Shown in pieces: positions 1 to 9,900 of a stretch of DNA of 64,000 nt. The notes below the pieces were generated by a model, which saw only the letters and a list, made by a program, of their open reading frames with translations, ran no database searches and was not told where the DNA came from. Position numbers and translations under genes: made by a program. Source of the DNA: Janthinobacterium sp. 344 (GTDB taxonomy: Bacteria; Pseudomonadota; Gammaproteobacteria; Burkholderiales; Burkholderiaceae_D); NCBI RefSeq assembly GCF_900112025.1, contig NZ_FOKL01000009.1, positions 186,001 through 250,000 on the forward strand, written 5' to 3'. Position 1 is the stretch's first letter, and each line of letters begins with the position of its first letter.

Positions 1-819
1 CTGCACCTGACGCCGCAATCGATTTCCGGCCAGCTCAGCGACTTTGCCGACACCCTGGGCGTGGAGCTGTTCCGCCGCAGCGGGCGCCAGCTGGAGCTGA
101 CGGACACGGGCCGGCGCATCCTCAGCCATGCCGAGGACATTTTCAGCGCCGGCGATGAATTGCTGGAAATCGTGCGCGACCAGTCGCGCGCGACGACCAC
201 CGCGTTTCGCGTGGGCTGCGCCGATTCCGTCTCGAAACTGATCGCCTGCCGGCTGGTGGAACCGGCCCTGGGCCTGGAGGAACCGCTGCGCATCATTTGC
301 CGCGAGGGACGGCTGGCCAGCCTGCTGGCGGACCTGGCCGTGCACCGTCTCGACCTGATCATCGCCGACCGCCCCATGCCGGCCCACCTGAGCGTGCGCG
401 GCTACAACCACTTGCTGGGCGAAAGCGGCATGACCCTGCTGGGCACGGCCGCGCTGGCCGCCAGCCTGCAAGGTGACTTCCCTCAATGCCTGGACCGCGC
501 CCCGCTGCTGCTGCCGGGCGAGGACTACGCCATCTACGGGCGCCTGCTGCAGTGGCTGAGCGAGCACAATCTGCATCCGCGCATCGTCGGCGAATTCGAC
601 GACAGCGCCATGATGAAGGCCTTCGGCCAATCAGGCGCCGGCCTGTTCTTTGCCCCCACCGTCATCGCGCGCCAGGTGTGCCAGCAGTACGCCGTGGTGG
701 AACTGGGGCGTGTCGACAGCCTGGTCGAGCAAGTGTATGCCATCACCACGGAGCGCCGCCTGCGCCACCCGGCCACCGTCGCCATCAGCCAGAGCGCGCG
801 GCGCGACCTGTTCGTGTAA
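1..819 (+). CDS. nhaR: LysR-family regulator, NhaR-like (5' end outside window)
   Basis: The frame is open from base 1, so the true start lies upstream and only the C-terminal part of the helix-turn-helix is present (TPQSISGQLSDFADTLGVEL, then FRRSGRQLELTDTGRRIL). That reads as the recognition helix and wing of a LysR regulator. The TPQSISGQ stretch and the short effector domain resemble NhaR, which activates the sodium/proton antiporter gene nhaA in enterobacteria. About 273 codons are visible, against about 300 for the family, so only about 25 residues are missing. An antiporter gene, if linked, would lie outside the window. The LysR assignment is firm; the NhaR subgroup is recognised from memory and less sure. 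Confidence 0.75.
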   Translation: MHLTPQSISGQLSDFADTLGVELFRRSGRQLELTDTGRRILSHAEDIFSAGDELLEIVRDQSRATTTAFRVGCADSVSKLIACRLVEPALGLEEPLRIICREGRLASLLADLAVHRLDLIIADRPMPAHLSVRGYNHLLGESGMTLLGTAALAASLQGDFPQCLDRAPLLLPGEDYAIYGRLLQWLSEHNLHPRIVGEFDDSAMMKAFGQSGAGLFFAPTVIARQVCQQYAVVELGRVDSLVEQVYAITTERRLRHPATVAISQSARRDLFV

Positions 820-822
820 GCC

Positions 823-1836
823 TCACTGCGCGCTGACCACCACCTTGCCCGGCTGCCCGCCCCGCTCCAGCAGCGCGTGCGCGCGCCCCACGGTGGCCGC
901 GTCCATGGGCGACAGCCGCTGCCGCAGGGTATGGCGCAGCACGCCCGCGTCCAGCAGGTCCGCCACGCGGCTCAGGATGCGCTGCTGCTCCGCCATATCG
1001 GGCGTGGCGTGCAGGGGCCGCGTAAACACCATTTCCCAGTGCAGGGAGATGCTTTTGCTCTTCAACGGCGCCGCATCAAAAACATCGTGGTCATCGATGA
1101 CGGCCAGCTTGCCGTGCGGCGCGATGATCTCGACCAGTTCGCAAAAATGCCGCGCCGTATGCGACAGGGCGGCGACATGCTGCACGGGCGCCATGCCGAG
1201 CGCCGCCACCTGCGGCGCCAGCGGCAGCGTATGGTCGATCACGTGATGCGCGCCCATGGCACGGCACCAGTCGGCGCTGTTTTCACGCGCAGCCGTGGCG
1301 ATCACCGTGAAACCCGTCAGCTGGCGCGCCAGTTGCACCAGCATGGAACCGACACCGCCGGCGCCCCCCAGCACCAGCAGGCTGCCCCGCTCACGCCGGT
1401 CGCCGGGGGAAATCGCAAAGCGCTCGAACAGCAGCTGCCACGCCGTCAGCGCCGCCAGCGGCACGCTGGCCGCCTGCGCAAAATCCAGGCTCGCCGGCAT
1501 GCGCGCCGCGCTGCGCTCATCGACCAGGTGGTATTCGGCATTCGCTCCCGTGCGGTCGAACGAGCCCGCGTAATACACGGCCTGCCCCGGCGAAAACCGA
1601 CTCACTTCGCTGCCCACGGCTTGCACGATGCCGGCGGCATCCCAGCCCAGGCTGACAACCTGCTCCGGCACAGCCACCCGCCCCGCGCGCACCTTGGTGT
1701 CGAGCGGATTGACACCCACGGCGCGCACGCGCACCAGCAGATCGCGCGGGCCAGGCACGGGGGTTTCCCCCGTCGTATCGAACAGGTTGCCAGACTCGTC
1801 CGCGCTGCTGCCCTTGTTAAAACCAATCATCTTCAT
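823..1836 (-). CDS. Zinc-binding alcohol dehydrogenase family / quinone oxidoreductase-like protein
   Basis: A 337-residue medium-chain dehydrogenase/reductase. The GroES-like N-terminal half contains VRVRAVGVNPLDTKVRAG, and the Rossmann half contains the nucleotide-binding loop LVLGGAGGVGSMLVQLARQL. The family transfers hydride between NAD(P)H and quinones or enals; the structural-zinc cysteine cluster of true alcohol dehydrogenases is not visible. I chose the ATG at 1836 (MKMIGFNKG) rather than the upstream ATG at 1860 because GGGAG sits about 8 nt before it, while the longer start has no ribosome site. It is divergent from the LysR gene at 1931, an arrangement that often means the regulator controls the enzyme. 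The substrate is unknown. Confidence 0.85.
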   Translation of the reverse strand: MKMIGFNKGSSADESGNLFDTTGETPVPGPRDLLVRVRAVGVNPLDTKVRAGRVAVPEQVVSLGWDAAGIVQAVGSEVSRFSPGQAVYYAGSFDRTGANAEYHLVDERSAARMPASLDFAQAASVPLAALTAWQLLFERFAISPGDRRERGSLLVLGGAGGVGSMLVQLARQLTGFTVIATAARENSADWCRAMGAHHVIDHTLPLAPQVAALGMAPVQHVAALSHTARHFCELVEIIAPHGKLAVIDDHDVFDAAPLKSKSISLHWEMVFTRPLHATPDMAEQQRILSRVADLLDAGVLRHTLRQRLSPMDAATVGRAHALLERGGQPGKVVVSAQ

Positions 1837-1930
1837 TGCCTGCTCCCGGTAAAGCTGCATGGTAAGCAGCCACGCGGGAAAGAAAAATATGCTTCAATGC
1901 GTTTCACTACTGACCAACCCGTCATGAATC

Positions 1931-2854
1931 ATGCACAAGCAAGATAGCGATAATCTCTCCGGCGTGGCCCTGTTCGTCCAGCTGGCCAAAGCGGGCAGCT
2001 TTGTCGCCGCCGCGCGCGCGGCCGGCATTTCACCGTCGGCCGTCAGCAAAAGCCTGGCCCGCCTGGAGCGGCGCCTGGGCGCGCGCCTGTTCCAGCGCAG
2101 CACGCGCCAGCTGAGCCTGACGGCGGAAGGCCAGCTGTTTTTGGCGCGCAGCGAACGCATCCTGGCGGAGATGCAGGCGGCGCAGGAGGAGCTGGCGGGC
2201 AATCTCGCGCCACGGGGACGCCTGCGCCTGGGCTTGCCGGAACTGGGCGGCTGGCTCTTGCCCGCGCTGGGCGAATTTTCCCGGCAGCATCCCGCCATCC
2301 ACCTCGACCTGGACTTTTCCGACGCGCTGGCCGACGTCGTCGGCGACGGTTTCGATGCCGTCATCCGCATTGGCGCACCGCGCGACTCGCGCCTGGCCGC
2401 CCGCAAGCTGGGCCAGTTCCGCTCCTGCCTGGTGGCCTCGCCCGCCTACCTGGCGCGCCACGGCACGCCGCGGCATCCCGCCGACCTGCAGCAGCATGCC
2501 TGCCTGCACTACCGCTTCCGCCACAGCGGCAAGATCGAAGCGTGGCCGCTGCGCCAGGAGGATGGCGCGGCGCCGCCGGACTTGCCTTTAAGCATGATCT
2601 GCAACAATGTGGAAGCGCGCCTGCACTTCGCCCGGCAAGGCCTGGGCATCGCCTGGCTGCCCGCGTTCACGGTGCAGGCGGCGCTGGACGATGGCAGCCT
2701 GGTCGAGGTGCTGACGGACTACGCCATGAGCCACCATCCGGCCCACGGCTGCTGGCTGCTGTGGCCGTCGGGGCCGCACCTGGCGCCGAAGGTGCGGGCG
2801 CTGGTCGATTTCCTGGCCAAGGCGGAGCTGTTGTCGCCAATTGCCCACAAATAA
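1931..2854 (+). CDS. LysR-family transcriptional regulator
   Basis: A 307-residue protein with a winged helix-turn-helix at about residues 9-66 (FVQLAKAGSFVAAARAAGIS, then PSAVSKSLARLERRLGARLF) and a periplasmic-binding-like effector domain to the C-terminus. The domain order, length and the RLGFQR-type turn at the end of the helix match the CrgA/AaeR-like LysR subgroup common in Burkholderiales. It is divergent from the dehydrogenase gene across about 95 nt, so it probably regulates that gene and itself. The effector is unknown. The start has only a weak ribosome site, so it could be a few codons off. Confidence 0.9.
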   Translation: MHKQDSDNLSGVALFVQLAKAGSFVAAARAAGISPSAVSKSLARLERRLGARLFQRSTRQLSLTAEGQLFLARSERILAEMQAAQEELAGNLAPRGRLRLGLPELGGWLLPALGEFSRQHPAIHLDLDFSDALADVVGDGFDAVIRIGAPRDSRLAARKLGQFRSCLVASPAYLARHGTPRHPADLQQHACLHYRFRHSGKIEAWPLRQEDGAAPPDLPLSMICNNVEARLHFARQGLGIAWLPAFTVQAALDDGSLVEVLTDYAMSHHPAHGCWLLWPSGPHLAPKVRALVDFLAKAELLSPIAHK

Positions 2855-2941
2855 GGCACAGCGAAATACATTTGAGCAAATACATCTATATAATGGCAAG
2901 TCTCCCCGACGCCCTGCGCGCCCCTTCCTGGACTTGCCGCA

Positions 2942-4276
2942 ATGAAGCACTTGCACGACATCCCCTCTGCCTTCAAGCATGAATTTGCCAACCCGCGCCT
3001 GTGGTGGTCGCGCGCCGTCGTCGTCGGCATGGCCGCCATCGCCGGCCTCGTCGTCGTCGGTTTCACCTGGCTGGCCGAGGAGGCGCTGGATCTGTTCCTG
3101 TTTTTTAATGGCAAGGCCTGGTGGTTCGCCCTGCTGTGGACACCGGCCTGCGCCGCCGTGCTGGTCTGGCTGACGCGCCGCTACGCCATGGGCGCGGCCG
3201 GTTCCGGCATCCCGCAGGTGATGGCCACCCTGGACCCGGCCGTGGCGCCCGAGCAGCGCTCGCTGTTCGTCTCCTTGAAACTCAGCGCCGCGAAGATCGT
3301 GCTGACGGCGGGCGGCTTGCTGGGGGGATTGTCGCTGGGACGCGAAGGGCCGTCCGTGCAGATCGCCGCCGGCGTGATGCTGGCCGCGCGACGCTGGCTG
3401 CCGCGCCACTCGCAGGTGAGCGCCCATTCGCTGCTGGTGGCCGGTGGCGCGGCCGGCATCGCAGCCGCCTTCAACACGCCGCTGGCAGGCGTCATGTTCG
3501 CCATCGAGGAACTGTCGCGCTCGCCGGAACAGCGCAACAGCGGCCTGATCGTCGCCGGCATCGTACTGGCCGGCATGATGGCCGTGTCGATCCACGGCAA
3601 CGCCACGCATTTCGGCATCATCCATCCGGGCCCCATCGGCCTGGCGCTGGCCCTGCCAGGTTTACTGGTCACGTTGGTGGCGGGCGTGGCGGGCGGCCTG
3701 TTCGCGCGCCTGCTGCTGGCGTCCGCCCGGGGCAATCCGCTGGGGAAACTGTCTGCGTGGAGAAGCGGCCGGCCCGTGCTGTTCGCCGCCGTCTGCGGTG
3801 TGCTGGTGGCGGCCATCGGCATCGCCAGCCATGGCGCCACGTTTGGCAGCGGCACCGTGGCCACGCGCGCCATGCTGGAAGGCGCGTCCGACGTGGCGCC
3901 CGCCTTCGTCGCCTTCAAATATGTGGCCACGTGGCTGACCGTCTGGTCGGGCGTGCCGGCCGGGATTTTCGCCCCGTCGCTGGCCATCGGCGCCGGCATC
4001 GGCCACGATATCGCCGTGCTGCTGCACTACCCGCACGCGCCGGCCCTGATCGCGCTGGGCATGGTGGGTTTCCTGGCCGCCGCCACGCAGGCGCCGCTGA
4101 CGGCTTTCATTATTGTCATGGAAATGGTCGATGGGCACGGCATGGTGCTCAGCCTGATGGCCTGCGCCGTGGTGGCCAGCACCGTCTCGCGCGTGCTAAG
4201 CGAGCCGCTGTACGGCGCGCTGGCGCAATTGCAGCTGCAGCGCCTGCCGCAGGCCAGCCGCGACACTACATCGTAA
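2942..4276 (+). CDS. CLC-family chloride transporter
   Basis: A 444-residue polytopic inner-membrane protein of the CLC family, which moves chloride either as a channel or in exchange for protons. The anion-pathway motifs are present: GSGIP (87-91), GREGP (133-137, gating glutamate E135) and AGIFAPSL near residue 340. The internal proton-glutamate position of bacterial exchangers is also kept (FAIEEL, E190), which favours a chloride/proton antiporter over a channel. There are no C-terminal CBS domains. A TATAAT box lies at 2889-2894 with no good -35. The 3' end overlaps the convergent MarR gene by 11 nt. Confidence 0.92.
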   Translation: MKHLHDIPSAFKHEFANPRLWWSRAVVVGMAAIAGLVVVGFTWLAEEALDLFLFFNGKAWWFALLWTPACAAVLVWLTRRYAMGAAGSGIPQVMATLDPAVAPEQRSLFVSLKLSAAKIVLTAGGLLGGLSLGREGPSVQIAAGVMLAARRWLPRHSQVSAHSLLVAGGAAGIAAAFNTPLAGVMFAIEELSRSPEQRNSGLIVAGIVLAGMMAVSIHGNATHFGIIHPGPIGLALALPGLLVTLVAGVAGGLFARLLLASARGNPLGKLSAWRSGRPVLFAAVCGVLVAAIGIASHGATFGSGTVATRAMLEGASDVAPAFVAFKYVATWLTVWSGVPAGIFAPSLAIGAGIGHDIAVLLHYPHAPALIALGMVGFLAAATQAPLTAFIIVMEMVDGHGMVLSLMACAVVASTVSRVLSEPLYGALAQLQLQRLPQASRDTTS

Positions 4277-4796
4277 ACGGAAACGGCTGCATGCCGCCTT
4301 GCCGCTCATCGGGCGCGACCACGGCCAGCAAGGCGCTCAGGCCCTGGTTCAGCTGCGACAGGCTGGCGGCATCGAGCTGGGCCAGCGCGCTGGGCAGCAA
4401 ACCACGGGCCGGCTGCGGCGCGCCGGCGATCACGGCCCGCCCTTCCGCCGTCAGGGTGAGCGTGACCACGCGCTGGTCGGGCTGGTCGCGCGCCTTGCGC
4501 ACATAGGTTTTTTTCACCAGCGCCTCGACCAGGTTGCTGGCCGTCGTCTGGTGGATGGACATCTTGCCGGCCAGTTCGCCCATGCGCAAGCCTGGCCGCT
4601 CCAGCAATTCCTGCATTACCCACAATTGCGCGCCCGACACGCCGCACTGCTTTTCGATCTGCGCCGAATGCCGCTGCGCCGCGCGCATGACCACGCGCAT
4701 GTTTTGCAAGGCCAGGCTTTGCGCCCGGGCCACCGCCGCCACTTCCGTCACTTCCGTCACTTCCGTCACTTCCGCTTCCACCACCATTGCCTCCAC
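4266..4796 (-). CDS. MarR-family transcriptional regulator
   Basis: A 176-residue protein with the MarR winged-helix fold. Helices run from ALQNMRVVMRAAQ, the recognition region is GELAGKMSIHQTTASNLVEA, and the wing is KARDQPDQRVVTLTLTAEG. MarR proteins repress drug-efflux, stress or catabolic genes and release DNA on ligand binding. The N-terminus is odd: residues 8-19 are an EVTEVTEV run encoded by a 9-bp tandem repeat, so the true start could be internal. A GGGG run sits about 7 nt upstream of the ATG at 4796. No adjacent gene is an obvious target. It overlaps the CLC gene tail to tail. Confidence 0.88.
   Translation of the reverse strand: MEAMVVEAEVTEVTEVTEVAAVARAQSLALQNMRVVMRAAQRHSAQIEKQCGVSGAQLWVMQELLERPGLRMGELAGKMSIHQTTASNLVEALVKKTYVRKARDQPDQRVVTLTLTAEGRAVIAGAPQPARGLLPSALAQLDAASLSQLNQGLSALLAVVAPDERQGGMQPFPFTM
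4741..4775. repeat. 9-bp tandem repeat near the marR-type start codon
   Basis: ACTTCCGTC occurs three times perfectly from 4741 to 4767 and continues partially to about 4775. On the coding strand it gives the repeated T-E-V residues at the start of the MarR protein. The unit is a multiple of three, so copy-number change would lengthen or shorten the N-terminus without a frameshift. Confidence 0.85.
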
Positions 4797-4867
4797 TGAT
4801 CTGCCCCGGCATCACGCCTGCTGGCGGACCGGAATCCGTACATGATACCTGCAATGGCGGCGCCCCA

Positions 4868-5989
4868 CTAACTGCCTGTCACGGGCTGGCCATCGCGCCA
4901 CGCCTGCTCCAGCACCAGCTTGCCGGCCTTGTCCCAGTGGCGCTCGATACCATGCTTCTTGCCGTGTGCGTACGGCACGAGCTGCCGCAGGCCGCCATCG
5001 CTGTACCAGGTCTGCAGCAAGCCGTGGCGCTGGCCTTCGACAAACGGTGTCACGCTGGCGCGCACGCCATTCGCATGCCACTGCGTCGTATCGCCGTGGT
5101 CGCGCCCCTGCGCGTCTTTCTGCCATGCAAACACGGGCCGTCCAGTCGGCGCCCACGTTTGCAAGCTGAGCACGGCACCGTGCTGGTACAGCGTCCTGTT
5201 CGACACGACGCCATTGCCATGGCTTTCAAACGACCAGCCGTCGGGCTGGCCGTGCACCCACACGGTCCGGGCCAGCACCTTGCCATCCTGCGCGTACATG
5301 ACGAATTCGCCCTCGCGCTGGCCATCGACGTACCGCCCCTTCCGGAACAGCTTGCCATCGGCATAAAACGATTCCTCCACGCCATCCATCTGGCCATTGC
5401 GTCGATACGAGCGGTTGCTGACGGCCCCGTTCGCGCCATACGACACGTATTCGCCATCGGCCATCGTGTCGCCGTGATACACGGTGCGGCTCATCAGCTG
5501 GCCATTCTCGTGATACGTCTCCGAGATGCTGTCGCGCCCGTTCGGCAGCGGCGTCACCCGCTGCTGGACCTGCCCACTCTCGAAGTACACGCTGCCGCCG
5601 GGCAGCTCCCCGCCCTGGGCATCGAAATAGGTTTCGCGCAGCAGCTGGCCATTTTCGTGGTAATACTTGCGAAACCGCACGAACCTGACCTGGCTCAAGT
5701 CCAGGTCGGTGGCATAGGTTTCAAAGGCCAGCACGCCCGGCGTGTCGGGAAATTCCAGCCGCACGTGCCAGGCGCCCAGCGCCTCGTCGCGCACGGGCGG
5801 CGTGCGCAGCGCATACGCGGCGCGACGCGCATTGCTGGGCATGAAATTTTCATCCAGATACATGGTCTTGTCCTCTTCCTGTTGCACGGGGCCGGCAGCC
5901 GCTACCGGCTGGCGTGTTTGCGCCTGCGCCGCCAGCGGCAAGGCCAGCATGGCGGCCAGCGCCATGGCTATCGTCTGTCGTCTATACAT
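4868..5989 (-). CDS. Secreted MORN-repeat (YwqK-like) protein
   Basis: A 373-residue protein with a Sec signal peptide (MYRRQTIAMALAAMLALPLA, then AQAQ) and, from about residue 110, roughly nine or ten 21-24-residue MORN-type repeats. Typical units are YHENGQLLRETYFDAQGG, YHENGQLMSRTVYHGD and FYADGKLFRKGRYVDGQREG. Such repeats form elongated beta meanders and occur in YwqK-like proteins annotated as antitoxins, though the export signal argues against a cytoplasmic antitoxin role. GGAA lies 5-6 nt before the ATG. It is the last gene, in the same direction, after the tubulin cluster, separated by 174 nt containing a hairpin, so membership in that operon is possible but not shown. Function unknown. 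Confidence 0.8.
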   Translation of the reverse strand: MYRRQTIAMALAAMLALPLAAQAQTRQPVAAAGPVQQEEDKTMYLDENFMPSNARRAAYALRTPPVRDEALGAWHVRLEFPDTPGVLAFETYATDLDLSQVRFVRFRKYYHENGQLLRETYFDAQGGELPGGSVYFESGQVQQRVTPLPNGRDSISETYHENGQLMSRTVYHGDTMADGEYVSYGANGAVSNRSYRRNGQMDGVEESFYADGKLFRKGRYVDGQREGEFVMYAQDGKVLARTVWVHGQPDGWSFESHGNGVVSNRTLYQHGAVLSLQTWAPTGRPVFAWQKDAQGRDHGDTTQWHANGVRASVTPFVEGQRHGLLQTWYSDGGLRQLVPYAHGKKHGIERHWDKAGKLVLEQAWRDGQPVTGS

Positions 5990-6115
5990 GCGGTTCCATC
6001 ACCGAGTTATTCTGCGGCTGCCATCATAATGGAAAGTAACGATTTTCCTCCTCACGCAAGACGCGCGTGCTTAGGAAGAGGCGGGGACAAGCTGACGTGG
6101 CGGGAAGGCGGGAGA

Positions 6116-6143
6116 GCCGGAGGCGCCAACAGGCGCATCCGGC
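6116..6143 (-). terminator. Imperfect hairpin between the zinc-ribbon gene and the MORN gene
   Basis: GCCGGA-GCGCC pairs with GGCGC-TCCGGC around an AACA loop, with one unpaired base on each side. It sits 20 nt past the stop of the 6164-6892 gene on the minus strand. There is no U-tract, so it may be a weak or Rho-assisted terminator, a transcript-stabilising hairpin or a REP-like element. Confidence 0.4.
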
Positions 6144-6163
6144 ATGAGGAGAATGGCGGGATA

Positions 6164-6892
6164 TCAGGATTTTTGTGGCTGGTAGCGGCTCAGCAATTCC
6201 TGGAAGCGTTTATCCTTGCGCAAGGTATCGAGGTCGCGGTCCTGGCCCATCTGGTCGAAGTACTGGAAGCCATCCTTGAAACTGGCTTCGAATTCCGTCA
6301 GCGCATCGTCCGTACGGTTCTGTTTCAGGCGCAGGATGGCCACGTTGTACGACACGAGGACATTGTGCGGATCACGCAGGCGCGCTTCGCCCAGTTCCTT
6401 CTCCGCTTCGTCCAGCTTGCCTTGCGCCATCCTGGAAATGGCCGTCTTCAGCATCTCATTGGCAGCGGCCTTGCTGCTGGCCGTTTCCGCACCGGCGGCG
6501 TCGCCACTGGCCAGTTTCTGATCGCCTTCGATGCGCAGCGCCTTGGTATCGGCATCGTTCGGCGCCAGCACGGCATCCTTGCTGGCGTCGATGGCCACCG
6601 CCACCGCATCGATCACGACAGGAGCCGCCTCGATCAGGGCCGCCGCCGCCATCACGGGGCGCTGCATGTACCAGTAGCCGCCGGCGCCAAGCGCCAAGAC
6701 CAGCACGCCGGCCACGGCGGCCACCAGGACCTTCTTGTTCGGGCCGCCTGCACCGGCCTGGCCGCCCGCCTGCAATTCCATGGGCGTATCGCACTTGGGA
6801 CACTTCACATCGTCGCCGGGCGAGCGCTCGAATACTTCGCCCGAGTTGGCGTTATCGCAATCGCCCAGGGTGGGACATTTATATTTTGCCAT
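6164..6892 (-). CDS. Zinc-ribbon / single transmembrane / TPR protein of the tubulin cluster
   Basis: A 242-residue protein. Residues 1-40 form a cysteine-rich zinc-ribbon-like module (CPTLGDCDN and, later, CPKCDTPMEL). A hydrophobic helix follows at about residues 52-76 (VLVAAVAGVLVLALGAGGYW). The C-terminal half is helical, with TPR-like pairs and the ending FQYFDQMGQDRDLDTLRKDK, which resembles the TPR end-of-group motif. The predicted topology is a cytoplasmic zinc ribbon, one membrane pass and a periplasmic TPR. I used the ATG at 6892 (MAKYKC) because AAAGG is 7-8 nt upstream; an ATG two codons earlier sits on top of that site. It lies 66 nt downstream of the tubulin-like gene. Probably a membrane link for the system (inference). 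Confidence 0.75.
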   Translation of the reverse strand: MAKYKCPTLGDCDNANSGEVFERSPGDDVKCPKCDTPMELQAGGQAGAGGPNKKVLVAAVAGVLVLALGAGGYWYMQRPVMAAAALIEAAPVVIDAVAVAIDASKDAVLAPNDADTKALRIEGDQKLASGDAAGAETASSKAAANEMLKTAISRMAQGKLDEAEKELGEARLRDPHNVLVSYNVAILRLKQNRTDDALTEFEASFKDGFQYFDQMGQDRDLDTLRKDKRFQELLSRYQPQKS

Positions 6893-6958
6893 CGTCATAC
6901 CTTTTATCGTAAGAGCAGGCGCGGCAGCCTAGCGCCGCCGCGCCCGGATGAAACAGAG

Positions 6959-9900
6959 TTAGCTTGCCTGCGGCATGCGGATCAGCACGCGCACGGGATC
7001 GCGCAAGGCGCGCAGGGCCAGGAATTCGGGGTCCTGGTCATCCTGGCCGGCCGCGTCGAAACGCTGCGTGGCCAGGTCCGTATATTGTTTGAACAGCGCG
7101 TTCTTTTGATCGATATGCTGGAATTCCGTCTCGATCTTGCGCGCCACTTCCTTCTCGATGGATTTCTGCAGGTCGATCGGATGCTCCGTTTCCATCACAT
7201 CCTGCAAACTGGCGCCGGCCAGCACCTTCGACGATGGCAAGCCATCTTCCATGGCGATGAACACCCATTCCTGCAGGCCGGACTGGCGGTTCGGACGCTG
7301 CTTGATCATCTGCAGCAAATTGGCCACCAGCAAGGTCGGCTTGCGCATGCCGCGCTCCCTCGTTTCATTGGCTGTGCGCGCAAACAGCGGTGGCAATGTC
7401 TTGCCATTGCCCTGGCCATGCAGCAGATACGATTCGTTATGATCGCCCAGCAAGCCGTCATAGTGGCGTTTCAGGTAGGTCAGCGATTCCGTGTAGCGCA
7501 GCGGCATCAATGCCGTCACCTTCATGATGACGATCTGGTTCGGCATCTGGCCGACGCTGATGGTGGTGCTCGATGCCGAATCGCGCTGCGACTTGAACTC
7601 GCTTTCCAGGTCCGCGCGGAACGCCTTCTGGTGCTCGCAGGCGGGCAGGAACACGCCCACGGTTTCATACACGCCCGGCGAGGCATTGCCCACCTTGCGG
7701 TCGACCTCGGTCTTGTTGAAGACCAGGGTGCTGCCCGCCTCGTCGTACAGGCTTTGCACGAACTGCTTCAAGCCGCTCTTGTTGGCGTCGTACTGTTTCT
7801 GCAAGCGCTCGACAATATTGACATGCAGCACGGGTGGCAAATTCTTGGCGATCTCGCCGTGCGCCAGTTCCACGATGCGCGCCGATTCCTGCGACAGGGT
7901 GCCGATGATGCTGCCCAGCGAGATGCTGCGGTTGAGCTTTTCAAACGACTCGACTTCCACGCCGGCCAGGTTGATCAGCGACTGGCGCACGCGCTGGGTG
8001 CGCGCCGCCTGGCTGACTTCATCGCTGACCATGGCCTTCAGAATGGCCGTGATGGCGCCCATGTCGAAGATGCGCTTCTGGTAGGCGGCATCGGCCGCGC
8101 CCAGGCGGGCCGCCTTTTCGCGGTTGAACTGGTCGGTGGCGACGGCCAGGTTTTGATGCAGCTCATCGATCTTGCTGCGCAAGGTCAACAGTTGCTCCTT
8201 GACGAAAGGCAGCAAGGTGCTGGCAAAGCGCAAGCCTTCCAGCGTGGTGCGGGCCACGTACAGGTCCTGGTGCTGGGTCGCGATATCGGCAAACAGGCCG
8301 CCGCGCTTGTCCGTCAGGTGCTTGCCGAGGAAGCCGACCTTGTTGAATTGCGCCGACAACTCCGTATTGCGCTGCTGGATGCCCTGCAGCACCGTCGGCA
8401 TCTTGGCGATGCGTTCGAGGATGACGTCCTGCCGTTCATCGAGCGCCAGCACCAGCGCATCCGTATAGTGGCGCAGCTGCAGCAGCGATGCCGTGCCCGA
8501 TTTCCAGCGGCCGAACAGTTCTTTCTCGATATGGCGGCCGATATGGCGCGCCATGTCCAGACGCGCATTGCCCTTCACCTCATAGAATTTGCGCACGCCG
8601 CCCATGGTGCGGTAGGTATCGTCGAAAACCTTGGCCAGGCGCGTGTTGAGCACGTCGATCCAGCTGGTCTCCTCGATCAGCTTGTCCGCCTTGATTTCCG
8701 GTGCCAGGCGGTTGACGATCTGCTTCCAGTATTCCTGCGGCGGCTTCCAGTTGCTGTTCTTGACGTCGTCGTCGAGGATGCCCGTTTCCAGCATCAGGTG
8801 CGCATCCGTCAGCAGCAGGCTTTGCAGCACCTCCGCCTTGCGCACTTCCGAGCCCCAGTCTTTTTCCAGCGCTTCGTCCGCATAGCCTTCGCCCTGGCGG
8901 AAGTTGTTGAACATCAATTGACGGCTGGCCTGTTCGGCAAAGCCATAGGCGAGGAATTCCTTGATTTCCTGCTCCGGCACGACCACGCGCTTGATGCCGA
9001 ACGACAGGAACAGCTTGGCGCGCGCCTTTTCCGGGCTCTGTCCCGCCTCATCTTCGGTCTCGAAGTTGATGATGTCATTTTCCCCCTTCTCGGCCCGATG
9101 CAAGCCTTCCCAGGCCTTGTTCAGGGTTTTCTGGTAAATGAATTCGGCCACGATGGTCGGCAATTCCGATTCGACTTCGAACTGGATGCCGTGCTCGTTG
9201 ATGTTGTTGATCAGGTAGCAGCCGTTGAAATACACGTCATGCGCCATCGGCGTGCCGTCAAGCAAGTTGATCGGATGGTATTTGCCAACCGCCATGGCAT
9301 TCAGCTCGGCCAGGGCCGCATAGCCATTCGCGTAGTAGTTCGAGAAACCGGCCACGTCCTTGACGCGCTTGGAATTTTTCTCCGGCAGGAAGGCGTAGAT
9401 CAGGATGCGGTACTTGTCGTGTTCAGGCAGCTGGTGGCGGATTTGCGCCACCGCATCGACCACCGAACCGCTGCCCGTACCGCCGGCCAGGCCGCAGACG
9501 ACGTGAATGGTCACGCCCGTCTTGCCCTGCGCTTGCAGGTCGTGCACGCGCTCCTCGATGGCCTTGACGAATTTCGGCGCGTTCTGCGCGAACACCATGC
9601 GGCCCAGCTTGCGCCGCTGCGCCGCGCCGGCGATGCCCGGCTTGACGAAATCGAAGATGGCGCGCGGCTCGATCCAGCCCTGCATGCCGGGGAAGGAACC
9701 GGGATCGTCAAGCACGGGGCGGATATTGCTGGCCGTATTGATGGCCACCTGGCCACGGTCCAGCTCGATATCCTTGCCCAGCACCTTCCACTCGTCGCGC
9801 TTGTCCAGCTCGTCGGTGGACGTATCGATGTAGAGAAAATCGAAGCGCGCGTCGGACACGCTGGCGCCGTCGGCATCCTTGTTGCGTTCAATGGTTTTCT

